The position numbers were made by a program, and so were the translations under genes. Positions 42,005-53,222 of a stretch of 64,000 nt of DNA are shown here, in pieces. The stretch's first letter is position 1. Each line of letters starts with the position of its first letter. The notes under the pieces are model-generated. The model searched no databases. It saw only the letters and a list, made by a program, of their open reading frames with translations, and was not told the origin of the DNA. Source of the stretch: Phascolarctos cinereus (Eukaryota; Chordata; Mammalia; Diprotodontia; Phascolarctidae); assembly GCF_002099425.1 (NCBI RefSeq), contig NW_018343979.1, forward strand, positions 5,282,001 to 5,346,000, in the 5' to 3' direction.

Positions 42005-42220
42005 TCATGGTAGATAGAGAGCTAGCCTTGGAATTAGGAAACACTGCTTTCAAGCCTCATCCCTGTGTGAGCTGTGTGACTAGGCAAGTCACTTAGCAGC
42101 ACGAGGCAGTTTGCCAAATCTTTAAGTTACAGAGAAGATGCATAGTATAAGGATTTCCCTCACACATTGGTATAGTTTCCTTTGTCAATCCTAGTCTCTA
42201 TCCTTATCCCTATGAAATTT
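42005..42220 (+). mobile_element. Marsupial tRNA-derived SINE (CORE type, second tail variant)
   Basis: GGTAGATAGAGAGCTAGCC, GAGCTGTGTGACTAGGCAAGTCAC, then a tail differing from ordinary MIR: TTAAGTTACAGAGAAGATG ... GGTATAGTTTCCTTTGTCAATCC ... TATCCCTATGAAAT. A similar tail half is at 52200-52300. Confidence 0.65.
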
Positions 42221-42224
42221 ATAA

Positions 42225-42405
42225 AGTTTAAAATTGGAAGGGACCTCAGAAGTCATCTAGGTCCAACCTCCTCATTTTTTAAGATGGGAACCTGAGGCCC
42301 AGAGTGACTTAACTAAGGTAATTAAATAGGTTTCTGAGGAGATTCAAACCCAGCTAATCTGTCTCCAAATTCAGTAATCTTTCTACATTGTCATCGAGCC
42401 AATGG
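42225..42405 (-). mobile_element. MIR/Ther-type SINE
   Basis: AAATTGGAAGGGACCTCAGAAGTCATCTAGG, then CCTGAGGCCCAGAGTGACTTAAC and GATTCAAACCCAGCTAATCTG, in reverse SINE order. Confidence 0.75.
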
Positions 42406-42689
42406 TATAACATTTTCTAGAGAAATAACACTCAGGAACTCAAATATTGAGATATAAAGTGGAATCTCACCAAAGTTAGCCAATAAAAAGGCCTAGATGA
42501 TTGAGCTTTCAAGATAAGCAGATTTAGAGGCACAACTTATAAAATCAAGAACACTCTATCACAAAGTAAATGCTTTTTATTGATTTTAACAAGAGTAGGT
42601 TTTATTTCAAATTATAAATTATGTCCTGCTATAAACAAGCTGCAGTATAGCACTGGGTGAAGGAGGAATCCTTCTTAATGTGTGACCTT

Positions 42690-42795
42690 TCTGTATGTCT
42701 CTTTACTCTTGACTTTTTTGCTTACAAATGGAATAATAGAGTGCCTTACACATTGTAGGTGCTTTAAATGTTTGTTGAATGAAAGAATATGTGAA
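42690..42795 (+). mobile_element. L2/MIR-type 3' terminus
   Basis: GAGTGCCTTACACATTGTAGGTGCTTTAAATGTTTGTTGAATGAAAG is the shared L2/MIR end. Confidence 0.75.
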
Positions 42796-43690
42796 TTTGG
42801 CTTTTTATGACATCACATGAACCAATTCTAACTACTGAAAAGGAAGCTCTTAATATTTTCTGAGTGGCTATGGTTGAATGTAGCATTTGACTGCTCTAGG
42901 CTTCAGTAAGTTTGTAAAGTATAACTTCTCTTATTAATCTACAGTGTCATAATAAACTAAACCCAGTCAGTGGATCTCCCGGTGTAACTGGGAAGAGAAA
43001 GGAACAAACAATTTAAATACTAAGAAATTCAGAGATTAAGTAGGAAGCTTCTTCAAGGTCAAAGCCTGAAATCCATGAAGATTAGATCAAGAGACACATT
43101 CTCTTCTCCCTAATGGAGTACAGGAGCAACTAGTCCAAAACATGTATGTAGGGAGAATAGAATGTATATATTGAGCAATATTTAAAAAAAAATACAAAGG
43201 GTAGTATCCTACTGCCATGATTGTAGTGGACCAGCCATGTTCACTCCTCTCTCAGCTCAAGGTTATACAAACCTAGGCTCAGACTATGCTGTGCACACAT
43301 CTTTATATAATGAATAGCATCTATTCCAAGTCCCAGCACTTGATAGCCACTCAAAAATCTATTGAATAAATAAATCATTCATTCATTCAATCAGTCAGCA
43401 CTATTCAGAAGCTAGTTGGAAATCTCTTCAATATATTTACACATTAGGATAAAAATAGAGAGAGAAAGGAGATACTTTTAGTAAGCAAGTCTTACCATAG
43501 CTAACAGCTTAGAACATAAATGCTACCTTCCCAGAGTATTGATGAATATTCATTGGATACGTATATACATAGAGACATGCACACATATATACATACATGC
43601 TACTTTATTATCAATAAGCCAGTCTCAGTATTATATACAAACACTAATATTTATAACTTATAAATGGGGTAACAAGGTGAAGTATTAGAC
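42796..43690. other. Mostly unassigned, with an L2-like end
   Basis: 43310-43395 (GTCCCAGCACTTGATAGCC ... TTGAATAAATAAATCATTCATTC) is another decayed L2-type terminus. An ATACATACATG microsatellite lies at about 43560-43600. Otherwise nothing is recognised. Confidence 0.45.
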
Positions 43691-43694
43691 AGAA

Positions 43695-43830
43695 ACAGAC
43701 ATTGTGGAATAGTAGTTAGAGGACTGGCATTGGAATCAGAATCTGGGTTCAAGTCTTTTCCCAAATATATTTTAGCTGCAAGACTATGGGCAAATTTCTG
43801 TGTCCCAAGCAATTCTGTAAGGCTGGATTG
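43695..43830 (+). mobile_element. MIR-type SINE, 5' half
   Basis: GTGGAATAGTAGTTAGAGGAC, GGAATCAGAATCTGGGTTCAAG and CAAGACTATGGGCAAATTTC match the head and core. The 110-codon minus-strand frame across it (43651-43983) is incidental. Confidence 0.7.
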
Positions 43831-44071
43831 CTTGTGTGTATTTTTAAAGTGTATTTCCACAGAACATTCCTTATGCAGATGAATCCACAATTTTAGACCC
43901 ACCACATACTCCATAAACAGATATGTACACAAGTCTATGTTTATAGCATGTATACATATTGTATGATGTGTGTATATACACACAAGATTAAATTTTCAGA
44001 CAGATACCAATCTTCTTTCATAGCACACACTAATGACAATACTTATCATTTAATCATTTTTAAAAATAGTT

Positions 44072-44292
44072 TATTTTTCAGTTGTGTCTGACCCCATTTG
44101 GGTTTTCATGGCAAAGATACTGGAGTTGTTTGTCCTTTCCTTCTCCAACTCATTTTACAGGTAAGGAAACAAACAGGATTAAGTGACTTGTCCAGAGGGA
44201 CAAAGCTAGGAAGTGTCTGAGGCCAGATTTGAACTGAAGAAGATAAGTTTTCCTGACTTCAGGCCCATCGTACTATCTACTGTACCACACCC
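44072..44292 (-). mobile_element. tRNA-derived SINE with RTE-type tail
   Basis: Reversed copy: CAGTTGTGTCTGACCCCATTTGGG, TTTTCATGGCAAAGATACTGG, GATTAAGTGACTTGTCCAG, GTCTGAGGCCAGATTTGAAC, and head TACTATCTACTGTACCACACC. It is nearly complete. Confidence 0.88.
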
Positions 44293-44809
44293 CAAAAATA
44301 ATAGAATGCATAAATGCTACCACATAGCAATGAAAACAAATTCTGCTATAAAGGCAAAAGAATTATTGATCACTATAATGACTGATAATTGACTATCTTT
44401 GAACATCATTATAAACATATTATTATGATAATATGACATATTATTACATGTCAATTTTATTAATGTCCTTTTAGATAAGAGATATAGATCACAGTTTCTT
44501 AAGTCATAAGTTGTTGGGTTTTTATTAATTAAACTTAGAAACTGGTGCAATCCATAGTCATAACTAGATTGTCTTTAAATTGCAAAAGCAGTAATTTACA
44601 AGAGTATATACTGGTTGCATATCTGTACTCTGTTATTTTTTTTCTTTTAAAACCAAAGGTCTTTTTCATGGTTACATGGAATTGTAATAACTGCCTTAAG
44701 TACTTTTAGTAATCAGTATTTCTTAATTCAGTATTTTAAAGACATATTTGATTTTGTTTTTAAATGTGTGAACTCCAACCTATCAATCCAACCCTCTACA
44801 ACTTAGCAG
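44293..44809. other. Unassigned AT-rich sequence
   Basis: No gene or repeat family recognised. Confidence 0.4.
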
Positions 44810-45129
44810 AGTTTTATTTTTTTTAATTAAAAAAAAAATTTAGACTAACACTAAAATTTAAATTCATAAGAAAAGAAAAAAGAAACATGTTATAAACTTA
44901 ACTACAAAATAAGAAAAGAAAAAACATGGCATGTGCATAGCAGAACATAGGAGAGGATTCAGAATACATAGCAATAACTTTTCATTTCAAGAAAGCCTAT
45001 ATGTTAACTACTGCATGTCATATTGAAAGCTGTCCATCTTTTCTTTGCTTCCTTGTAGGTTTTCTTTTGTTCTCTGCTGTACACTTTTTACTTTGTTCTT
45101 TTTCTCCCCTTCTCCCCACCCCAAAGCTA

Positions 45130-45205
45130 CAATTAAGTATGGATATATTTATATATACATATTGATATAAACATACATATATACATATGTACATATATAT
45201 ATACT
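45130..45205. repeat. TA/CATA microsatellite in the half-L1 UTR
   Basis: TATATTTATATATACATATTG ... ACATATATATATAC, inside the 3' UTR of copy A. Confidence 0.85.
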
Positions 45206-46485
45206 TTCCCTAACAGATTCTACTTCTAATCTTTGTTTGTTGGTGACTATCTCTTATTTCCCATTTCTCCTAACTCCTCTACTTTACCTATATCTGCTAC
45301 CTTGCACTCCTATAACTTAACCTAACCCCTCCCTTATCCTCCTATTCCTCTAAATCTATACACCCTTTTGTATACCTCTTTAATCTATTCCCTCCCCCTA
45401 CCCTATAAAAATCCCTCCCTTATCCTCTCATTCTACTAAATCTAAACACCCTTCTATATTCCACTTTTGACCTATTCCTTTATCCTTCCTGCTAAAGAAT
45501 GTTCTTTTACCCTCTCCCCACTTCCTATCCCCTTAGAGTTCTATTTCTTTCTAAATTTAGAAGATTTTTATACTCTTCTAGATGTATGTGAAGTTTTCGC
45601 TCTTGAACCCATTCCCAATGAAAGTAGGTTTCCAGAACTAACAGCCCTCCTCCCCCAACAAATTCCTCTGTATTGGTTCTTCCTCTTGCACCTTGTTTGT
45701 ATAAAATAATTACTCTTTTAGGTGTTCTTGAATGGTTTTACTTTTTGAAGTCATATCATCTTCAGGTCTAACCCTATCTTTCTTATAAGCTACCTAATTA
45801 CTAATAACAATCTTACACTTAGGTTTTACATTTTATATACAGAAAAGGTAAACATTCTATCCTTATTGAGTCCCTTCTAATTTGTCATTGGTACATACCT
45901 TACATTTCTCTTGGCTGTTGTATGTCAACTCATCTATTGAGTCCAAGATTTTTTTTAACAAAATCCTGAAAGCATGACAATTAATTAAATGTCCATTTTT
46001 TTGTTCATTCAGAATTGAGCTTAGCTTTGCTGCGTATGGTATTTTCAGCTGGAAGCCCAGGTCTTTTGATCTTTGATATATAGTTTTCCAAGAGCTGTAA
46101 TCTTTTAGTGTGGCCACTGTTATGTGATTCTAATTGTGGTACCACCATATGTAAATTATTTGGTTTTTTTTTCTTGTTGCTTGTAATATTTTGTCCTTGA
46201 GCTGGGGGTTTTGAAATTTGATTGTAATATTCCTTTGAGTTTTCCTCATAGAATCCCTTAGAGGTGATCGGTGGATTTTTTTCTGTTTCTACTTTCTCCT
46301 TTTGTTCTAATGCTTCAGGACAATTTTCATCAATTATTTCTTATGTTATTTTATAAATATTCTTTTTTTGATCATAGCTTTCAGGTAGTCCAATTATTCA
46401 TACGTTTTCTCTTCTTGATGTGTTATCCAGATCAGTTGTTTTTCTTATGAGATTTTTCACATTGTATTCTATTTTTTTCATTATT

Positions 46486-46488
<3 letters not shown>

Positions 46489-46529
<41 letters not shown>

Positions 46530-46547
46530 CATATATATATATATATT
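46489..46547. repeat. (CA)n(TA)n microsatellite inside ORF1 of copy A
   Basis: A CA run (46489-46516) followed by TA repeats. Copy B has plain TTATATTTTGTTTTATTATTT at the equivalent place (about 60810-60832), so the array arose after the two copies separated. Confidence 0.95.
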
Positions 46548-47527
46548 TCTTGATCTCTTATAATTTTGCTGGCTTTGCTTTGCTCAATTCTGATTTTCAA
46601 GGAGTCATTTTCTTCCTTAAAATTCTGAATCTCCTTTTCTAATTGATTGACTTTCTTTTCATAATCTTCTTGTTTTTCTTGGATTATTCTTATTTTTCTT
46701 TTTAGCTTTTCCTGAATCTCTCATTTGATTTTTAAAGTCTTTTTTAAGTTTTTCAATGAATTCTTTTTGGGGCAGGTGACCATTTGACATTACTCTTTGG
46801 GGTAGAAGAGGTTTCTTTGCTTCAGTATCCTCCCTTGAAAATGAACCCCAGTTTTCTCTATTCCTATAATAGCTCTCTATGGTTGAATTCTTTCTCCTTT
46901 GCCTGTGCAATTGTTTTGTAATAGTTTAGTTTTTATAATCACCTCTAGTCCTGGGGTATGGGGGATGGTGTCTCTGGCCTCTGATCCTCTTCAGTTCTCC
47001 CCTCTGACCTTCAATTCAAAACAAGACCTCCAGTCTCCTGTAAGTGCGCACAAGACAATGAGTCCTCACCCCACTGCTTCTGCCTTCACAGGGCATGTGC
47101 TGGTTCCTTCTCTCTGCTGCTGCTTTATTCAGCACAGCTGGGTCTAGTGTTCCTTGTTAGCAGAGGTTCTGTAGATCTTCCCCGGATCAGACACCCAAAT
47201 CCCCTTATTGTCCTGAGGATAACAGTTCCTCTGTCTGGGGCTGAGGCAGCTTCCCAAATCAGCTAACCCCAGGGCTTACAGCTTATTGTTTAAGTGGTCC
47301 CTAGCCTGGAGGTGCTCACTCTTCACTGGGAGAAAATCTCATCCTAGGTTTTTTCTTCTGATCTTCTCTGTTACAGGAGGACCCCTGGTTCTGCCCCTAT
47401 TCTTATTTATTTTCACCCCTCTATGTTTACCTAGAGGTGCTATTTTCTCTCTCTCTCTCTCTCTCTCTCAAAAAATTTTGAGAGCTTGAAATTTTCTGGC
47501 CTACTCTGCCATCTTCCCAGAATCCTC

Positions 47528-50390
47528 TCCTAAGTTTTCTAAAACAGGGGGAATGACCAAAATCATTTTATATTTTAGAGAAAATTCCCAAATTAAAAAT
47601 TTCAATTTTTTCAGTGAAAACAAAGCCTAAGTCAAAGTAGACAAAGGAAAGACTAGCACAGCAAATCCATTTCAACTGACAAGGAATACAATGCAGACAT
47701 TATTTAATATTTTGCACAAATGAGGTCAAATTTGAGTTGGCACATGTTGAATTTTTATGGGAGGATCTGTGAACATCACTTGACAAACACATCACAATAA
47801 CTTGTGTTACACTGCTTGTGATATCTGAACAAAAAGTATAAATGAAGTTAAATAATCTTTGAGAGGAATTTAAGAGTAACAACGTATTACATTTATCAAT
47901 ATCTTTCATTTGGCAAATATAATAAGCTGAGTTTCAAACAACCTATGACTTTTAAAAAGTTGAAATGATATGAATGTTATAGAAAATTTTGAATGTTAAT
48001 TAATTTAATTGTAATTTAAATTTAAATTAAATGATTTTAATTTTCTATCTTACTTTCATGTGAAATAAATATTTTTTCATGGTTGATAAATGCATAACTG
48101 TTTTTGAAGACAAAATTCACTGGAATGACTGAAATCAATACGAGTAAAGAAAATAAATATTTTTATCTACTGGAAATATATAAATAAAGTAGAAAGTCCA
48201 AATCCAAAAAATATGATCCCCTCAGTCATCAGGATTTATAAGTATCATTATTGGAAACAAGGAAAGACCTCTGTGCTTATTTTTGCGTGAATATTTAAGC
48301 TACAAATATTTTGAAACCTAATACATTGAAATGACTTCTTGAAAAAGTACATGCAAATAAAATAAGATGAAATATACATGTGTATTCAAGGCAAGAGGCA
48401 TTTTCTGTATAAAATTAGATGCTATAAATAAGTAAACTTTTCCCTCAGTCACACCTGTGACATCAAAAAGATTGCTTGCATTCTATAAGATTGATTTAAG
48501 AACTATTTCACTCAATAGCAAAAATGTTTTCATAAAAATACTTGTCAAGGCATATACAAAGCATCTATGAATGGTTATACTTGCAGATAATGGGGTGAGA
48601 AAGTAATTTCCCCACAAGTCCAAAGATATTTGTGATTAAAATAAAACCTGAATTATTCTTATTTTTCATTGTGAGTAGATAGAGAAACTGCAGAAGTGCA
48701 AAACTAAAGACTTTTTAGAAAAAAAAATCATGTTTTATGGTTGGCCATGACAAAAAACAAACAAACAAACATTTGAGCCACTCACATAGTTAGCTTCATC
48801 CTTAGATAGAACAAACGGGATGTTGCTAAAACAATATTATTTAAGCCTTTTCTACTTGGTGAAACATGAAAGAGCTTGTGTTTTTTTGCCATAGCTTTTA
48901 ATGACCCCAAATCACTACCAGGCCACAATGATTAGAACTAATAGTCAGTAATGGGTTGGTGAGTAGGAGTACGTGCCCAAATGATATTTTTGTTGCTGCA
49001 GATCTATGATTTCATTGGTGTCTGGAATTCTCAGTGAATAAACTCTCTTAACTCATGCAGCTCACCAACAGAGGTATAATTTACTGTATTAGACATTAGC
49101 TTGAGGGCCCTCAGAGATTATGTGACTTATTCTTGGAACCTTTTTTTCTTCATTCTGAGGCCAACTTTCTATCTACTATAATACTTTGTACTATGAGTTT
49201 AGAGTAGATGAAATCAACTAGATTTTATGACTTTTTGCAGAATTACATAGCAGGCTGAGAACAAGAATAGAAAAAATCGGAGAGTTTTTGTTAGTCATAG
49301 TTTAAGATGATAAGATCAAGAACAGGGGAAAGTTTGTATATAAGTGATTGCATAGTAGTGGCTAATGAATCATTGAAACTGGTAGGCTTTGGTGGGAAGG
49401 CAGACTATGAAGGCAAATGAATGCAGAGTAGTAAAGATGTTCAGGTAGAAAGGTCTAATGAACAATGTTCACAATTAGGACAAGAAACAAACTCAACATG
49501 AATAGATGAATGGAAAGGTGAAGGACAAGAGATTGTGGCATTAATAATCTTGTAGATGGTACAGGTGAATGAAATTTGAAGTCTAAGATATGAAAAGGAT
49601 AGTATGTGGCTTATTGAGGCTGGAGAAGGAAGTTGTTGGAATTGAAGAAGTTGAGGAAATGTGAGGTAAAGTTTCAAGGAGTTACAATCATGAATATTAA
49701 AGGAGATGGGATGAAAATGGTATATATGATGCCAAGTACCTTGAGAAAATTGGGTAATTTGAAGGTTTGTAGGTAATGACAAGGTTGGAGAGGGGCTGAT
49801 ATACTTAGATTGTGTGGATTTCGAGGGAGGAAAGGTTATTGAGAGAGCAATGCGGAGGAATAATCTGGAACTACCTCTTCATGGTCTTCTGGTCTACTGA
49901 GTGAAGGGAGTTGAAGAAATAGTAGCTGTACATGGAGATAGTTAAAGGCATCTATCTGTTATACCTATCCTTCTATAAAATGGAGATTTCAGTTAAAAAT
50001 GAAGTAGAAGAAATATTAGAAGAAAAATTCTAGTGTATACATAGGCAAGATTGTTGTGACATGAATGAGGGTTATAAATGGTAAAATGGAATTGACTGGA
50101 ATTGACTAGCAAAGTTCTCTGCCAGAAAAAAAAAAGCTTTTGGCAAACCATGAGTCTAAGGCTATATCAACATATGCAGTGCCAGTACCATTTGAGAAAC
50201 AGTCACACTATAATCTTAAACTGGCCCTTCTACCTGGCAGACCAGTCAGTTCGAATCATTAATTCTATATCCATGTGTCAAAATATGTCAGAAAGATCTT
50301 AAATAAAAGGTTGCCAATAACTCCGGGCTAAATTTTTAATCATTGTAGACTCATGAAGAAAAGTTTTTATATGGACATAGCATAGAGGGT
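47528..50390. other. Long unassigned stretch with one SINE remnant
   Basis: Nothing recognised from 47528 to 49075 apart from an AATTTAAATTTAAATT run near 48000. 49080-49180 holds a decayed minus-strand MIR core (CTCAGAGATTATGTGACTTATTC ... TGAGGCCAACTTTCTATCTAC). 49200-50060 is purine-rich, old-looking sequence (GTTGAGGAAATGTGAGG ... GAGAGAGCAATGCGGAGG) that may belong to the unnamed mammal-wide repeat. The 113-codon minus-strand frame there is Pro/Ser/His-rich by composition and matches nothing known to me. Confidence 0.4.
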
Positions 50391-50395
50391 ATTGT

Positions 50396-50499
50396 GGAAT
50401 ATACACATATACATACATACATATAATATGTATATATATATATATATGTATGTATGTATATATGTATACACACACACATACAACACACACACACACATA

Positions 50500-50530
<31 letters not shown>
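50396..50530. repeat. Compound CATA/TA/CA/GA microsatellite
   Basis: CATACATACATATAATATG, a pure TA run, GTATGTATGTATATATG, CACACACATACAACACACACACACAC, then a (GA)n run to 50530. Short Tyr/Ile/Cys/Val-rich frames over it are artefacts. Confidence 0.97.
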
Positions 50531-50689
50531 TCTTTTCAACTATGTTTACTCACATGGCTAATGATCAACATCAGGGGTCTCTTTTAATTAATACAAAGCA
50601 AATTATGTAGCTCTTCTATTAGGAAAGTAGGTCTATTACTGTGTGTATATGTACACATGTATATTCTGCCAAGAATTCAGCCATTCGAT

Positions 50690-51060
50690 AAGAAATTATT
50701 GTGTTTACCATATATGTATCATATATGTTGTATGCTATACCCTAGGGATATAAAGAAAGTAAAAATAGACTCTGCCTTCAAGGAGCTTTCATTCTAGTTG
50801 CAATTTGAGCTTTCTTGAAGTAAACCAGGGAACTAAGAAGTGGAGATGAAAGTGAAGAATATTCCCGCCATGGTTAATGGCAAGTGCAAAAAAGGCATAG
50901 AGTTCACAGAGTATTATCTTCAAGAACTGCAAGATGGCCAGTTTAGCTAGATTATAAACTTTGTGAATGTAGGGAAGGTATAAGAGAATATAAAAAAAGA
51001 GGAAGGGCCAGGTTATGAGGACAATTATTGGTAAAGATTCGCTGGTTTAATTTGATTAAA
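50690..51060 (+). mobile_element. Old mammal-wide interspersed repeat (unnamed)
   Basis: TACCCTAGGGATATAAAGAAAG, TGCCTTCAAGGAGCTTTCATTCTAG, then GCAAGTGCAAAAAAGGCATAG, ACTGCAAGATGGCCAGTTTAGC and GGAAGGGCCAGGTTATGAGG follow the order of the same repeat as at 34.7 kb. This copy is the longest recognisable one. Confidence 0.6.
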
Positions 51061-51107
51061 TTTTGAAATGTGGAAAACAAATAAAATGTAAAATGTGAAG
51101 TATAGAT

Positions 51108-51195
51108 TTCTTTCATATGGTCTTTGTACCACCAACACCTAGGATAATGTCATGCACATAGTAGGTCTTTAATGAATGTTTAATGGATCAGATTG
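51108..51195 (+). mobile_element. L2-type 3' end
   Basis: ACCAACACCTAGGATAATGTCATGCACATAGTAGGTCTTTAATGAATGTTTAATGG is the L2 terminus. Confidence 0.7.
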
Positions 51196-51699
51196 TTGCT
51201 ATTATGTGTAAATTATGAGGTAAACAAAAAAAAAACCATAGTGTCAAAAACCACACCATGGTACATCTGTAAAGATTTAGCCTTTACCTAAGCAGTTAGC
51301 TGTTTAGGAATATGTGAGTGAAGTTGTTGAAATTTAGCTCCAGATGATGAAACCCAAAGTGATATTGCCGCAGAGCAGTCATAATATTCTTCAGGCCAGT
51401 CACAATATTCTATCCTTTCTCCAAATAGTTTAGAAAAAGGCAAAAGACAGTGGAATAAAGAGTTGATATTTTAAAGTTCTGAGAACTCTGCTTTGAAACA
51501 GGACCTGCTCTGAGTGATCCAGAATATGTAAAACAGTGTGCCTTGTTAATCATGTCTTTTTTTCAGTTTGTTCATTTGGGAGCAGAGAGGTCCAGAACTG
51601 TGATTTCCACAGTGTAGAGAAATGTTACTATTGAAAAACCCTTCACCATTATGCCATCTTCCTTTCAATCATATCTTAAGTGAACATTAACTATAAATA

Positions 51700-51828
51700 A
51701 ATGCTTCATTCAAGAAGTACTTACTAGGCACCTATGAGTTCTAAGTCCAGGGATAGAAAGATGAAAAATGAAGCCCTCATAACAAGGTTTTTGCATTCTA
51801 ATAGAGAGAAACAATGTAGGAGAAGTAA
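51700..51828 (+). mobile_element. Old interspersed repeat, 5' part
   Basis: TTCATTCAAGAAGTACTTACTAGGCACC, CCAGGGATAGAAAGATG and TTTTGCATTCTAATAGAGAG are the opening of the same unnamed repeat as at 14.3 and 50.7 kb. Confidence 0.6.
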
Positions 51829-52140
51829 CTACAGTTATCCCTTCCACATCGTGACTTTCCCTATCATGGTTTTGATATATGATGGGTCAGCATAAGAAAT
51901 TAAATGGAAATTTTGGGAGAGTTTTGCAGAAGCTACAGATGACACACAAAGGCCAGCAGATAATACAGGGAAAAAGTTTAGAAACTCAGAAATGCATAAA
52001 ATATATGTATAGTATTGAATAATATCAAGAGAAAAAAGGAAATTAATGAAGCTGGAAGACTTCTTCTCTGGTATGAAGGGATGGCAAAATATTTTACACA
52101 GATTTTCCAGATTGCAGGGGTACCTTGCCAAAAATAGTTT
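51829..52140. mobile_element. Unnamed marsupial repeat, possibly DNA-transposon derived
   Basis: Opens with CTACAGTTATCCCTTCCACATCGTGAC, which resembles a pogo/Tigger-type terminal inverted repeat. I do not find the matching inverted end within the next 350 bases. The body (AAATTAAATGGAAATTTTGGG ... TACAGGGAAAAAGTTTAGAAAC) feels like a recurrent marsupial repeat. The class is uncertain. Confidence 0.35.
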
Positions 52141-52199
52141 CAGAATGGGGAGCAGAACCCTTTTGTAGGATTGGACATTTGAACTGATATTTCAAGATT

Positions 52200-52300
52200 T
52201 CTAGGGAGGCTAAGAGGCAGAAGTGACCTGTATTAATAAAGGAAGTTTCCTCATCTCAGAGTCCCCTATACCCAGGAGAACAGAACCCATCACAAACCAG
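52200..52300 (+). mobile_element. SINE tail half, second tail variant
   Basis: AGAAGTGACCTGTATTAATAAAGGAAGTTTCCTCATCTCAGAG and CCTATACCCAGG match the tail of the SINE at 42.0 kb. Confidence 0.55.
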
Positions 52301-52599
52301 CTTGTCAATGCTAGTTGTTAAATTTTCAGTGAGAGCATTTATTCTTTGGAAATCAGCAAATGCTACCATTCAGGTCTTGATTTATAGCTTTATTGACTTC
52401 TTAGACCCAAGAAAGTAATAAAGAAAATGTTAAGTATATTGACTACATTCCAGGTGTTAAACTTTTACCAGAACACCCCTACTTATATCAATAAGGTCTA
52501 ATCCCTACCCTGTTCATACCTGCATCTAATATAAAATATTCTATAATATGGGCTTTCAAGGATTTTAAAAACATAAATTTATGCAATAAATAATTCAGC

Positions 52600-53030
52600 T
52601 AAATTCAATATCTTTGCCAAAGACTTCATCCTTGCCTCTTCCTAACTTGCCTATTTCTGTCTTCCTATTATCTTAGGTTAGGAAACTGAGAGTCATTCTT
52701 GGTTCTTCCCTTTCCTTTATCTTTATTCCTCACATCCAATTAGTTGTCAAGTATTTTCAGTTCTTCCTCCATAACCTACCTCATATATAACCCCTCCTTT
52801 CTACTCAAACATCCACCAGACTAGTTTAGACTCCCATTATTTCTTTCATACATTATTATAAGAGCCTCATAATTATCCTCCCTGCCTCTGGTCTCTTGTC
52901 CCTACAATCCAAACTCCACATGGCTGACAAATTAATATACCTAAAGCATAAGTCAGACCCTAATCAAAAAACTCCAGTGATTCCCTTTTGTCCATAGGGT
53001 AAGATTTAGCCTCTTTAGCTGTCTTATGGT
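52600..53030 (+). mobile_element. L2 LINE, ORF2 C-terminal region
   Basis: Matches L2 in order: TCATTCTTGGTTCTTCCCTTTCC, CTCACATCCAATTAGTTGTCAAG, AATTATCCTCCCTGCCTCTGGTCTC, AATCCAAACTCCACATGGCTGACAAATTAATATACC and AAACTCCAGTGATTCCCTTTTG. This is one of the better L2 pieces here but has no long frame. Confidence 0.85.
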
Positions 53031-53034
53031 ATAA

Positions 53035-53222
53035 TTAATTGAATATCACATCAAGTCAGAAAAACCTGAGTTCAACCCAGCTTCAAACACTTGTTAGCTG
53101 TGAGACCCTGGGCAAGTGACTTAGCCTTCTCTGTAACTTTATAGTTTTAGAGAGTTATCAGAGCACAGAGATGTTATGCAACATTTCCAGGGTCATAGAG
53201 CCACTATAGGTCAGAAGTTATT
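53035..53222 (+). mobile_element. tRNA-derived SINE
   Basis: CAAGTCAGAAAAACCTGAGTTCAACC, TGTTAGCTGTGAGACCCTGGGC and AAGTGACTTAGCC, then a tail with GAGAGTTATCAGAGCACAGAG, the second tail variant seen at 42.0 kb. It lies directly after the L2. Confidence 0.7.

Larger units (their letters stand above)
44810..47527 (-). mobile_element. Half-L1 (HAL1-like) LINE, copy A
   Basis: About 2.7 kb on the minus strand. The 5' end (near 47527) has the L1 start GGAAGATGGCAGAGTAGGCC and a 5' UTR to about 46950. An ORF1-like region follows from about 46910: a basic, coiled-coil-prone N-terminal part (KEFIEKLKKDFKNQMRDSGK), a middle with IIGLPESYDQKK, and a C-terminal domain (SSWKTIYQRSKDLGFQLKIP then AAKLS, 46117-45990) matching the L1 ORF1 RNA-binding domain. 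After ORF1 comes about 1 kb of UTR and an A/T-rich end near 44815, with no ORF2. That is the layout known as HAL1. Frame breaks are many. A CA/TA microsatellite interrupts ORF1 at 46489-46547. Confidence 0.72.

Noticed and set aside
43651-43983. 110-codon minus-strand frame
   Set aside because: Overlaps a plus-strand MIR-type SINE and has no recognised motif; expected by chance.
49441-49782. 113-codon minus-strand frame rich in Pro, Ser and His
   Set aside because: Lies in purine-rich old sequence whose complement is naturally stop-poor; no domain recognised.
51829-52200. Complete Tigger-type transposon
   Set aside because: Only one end resembles a terminal inverted repeat; no matching end was found, so only a low-confidence repeat is listed.
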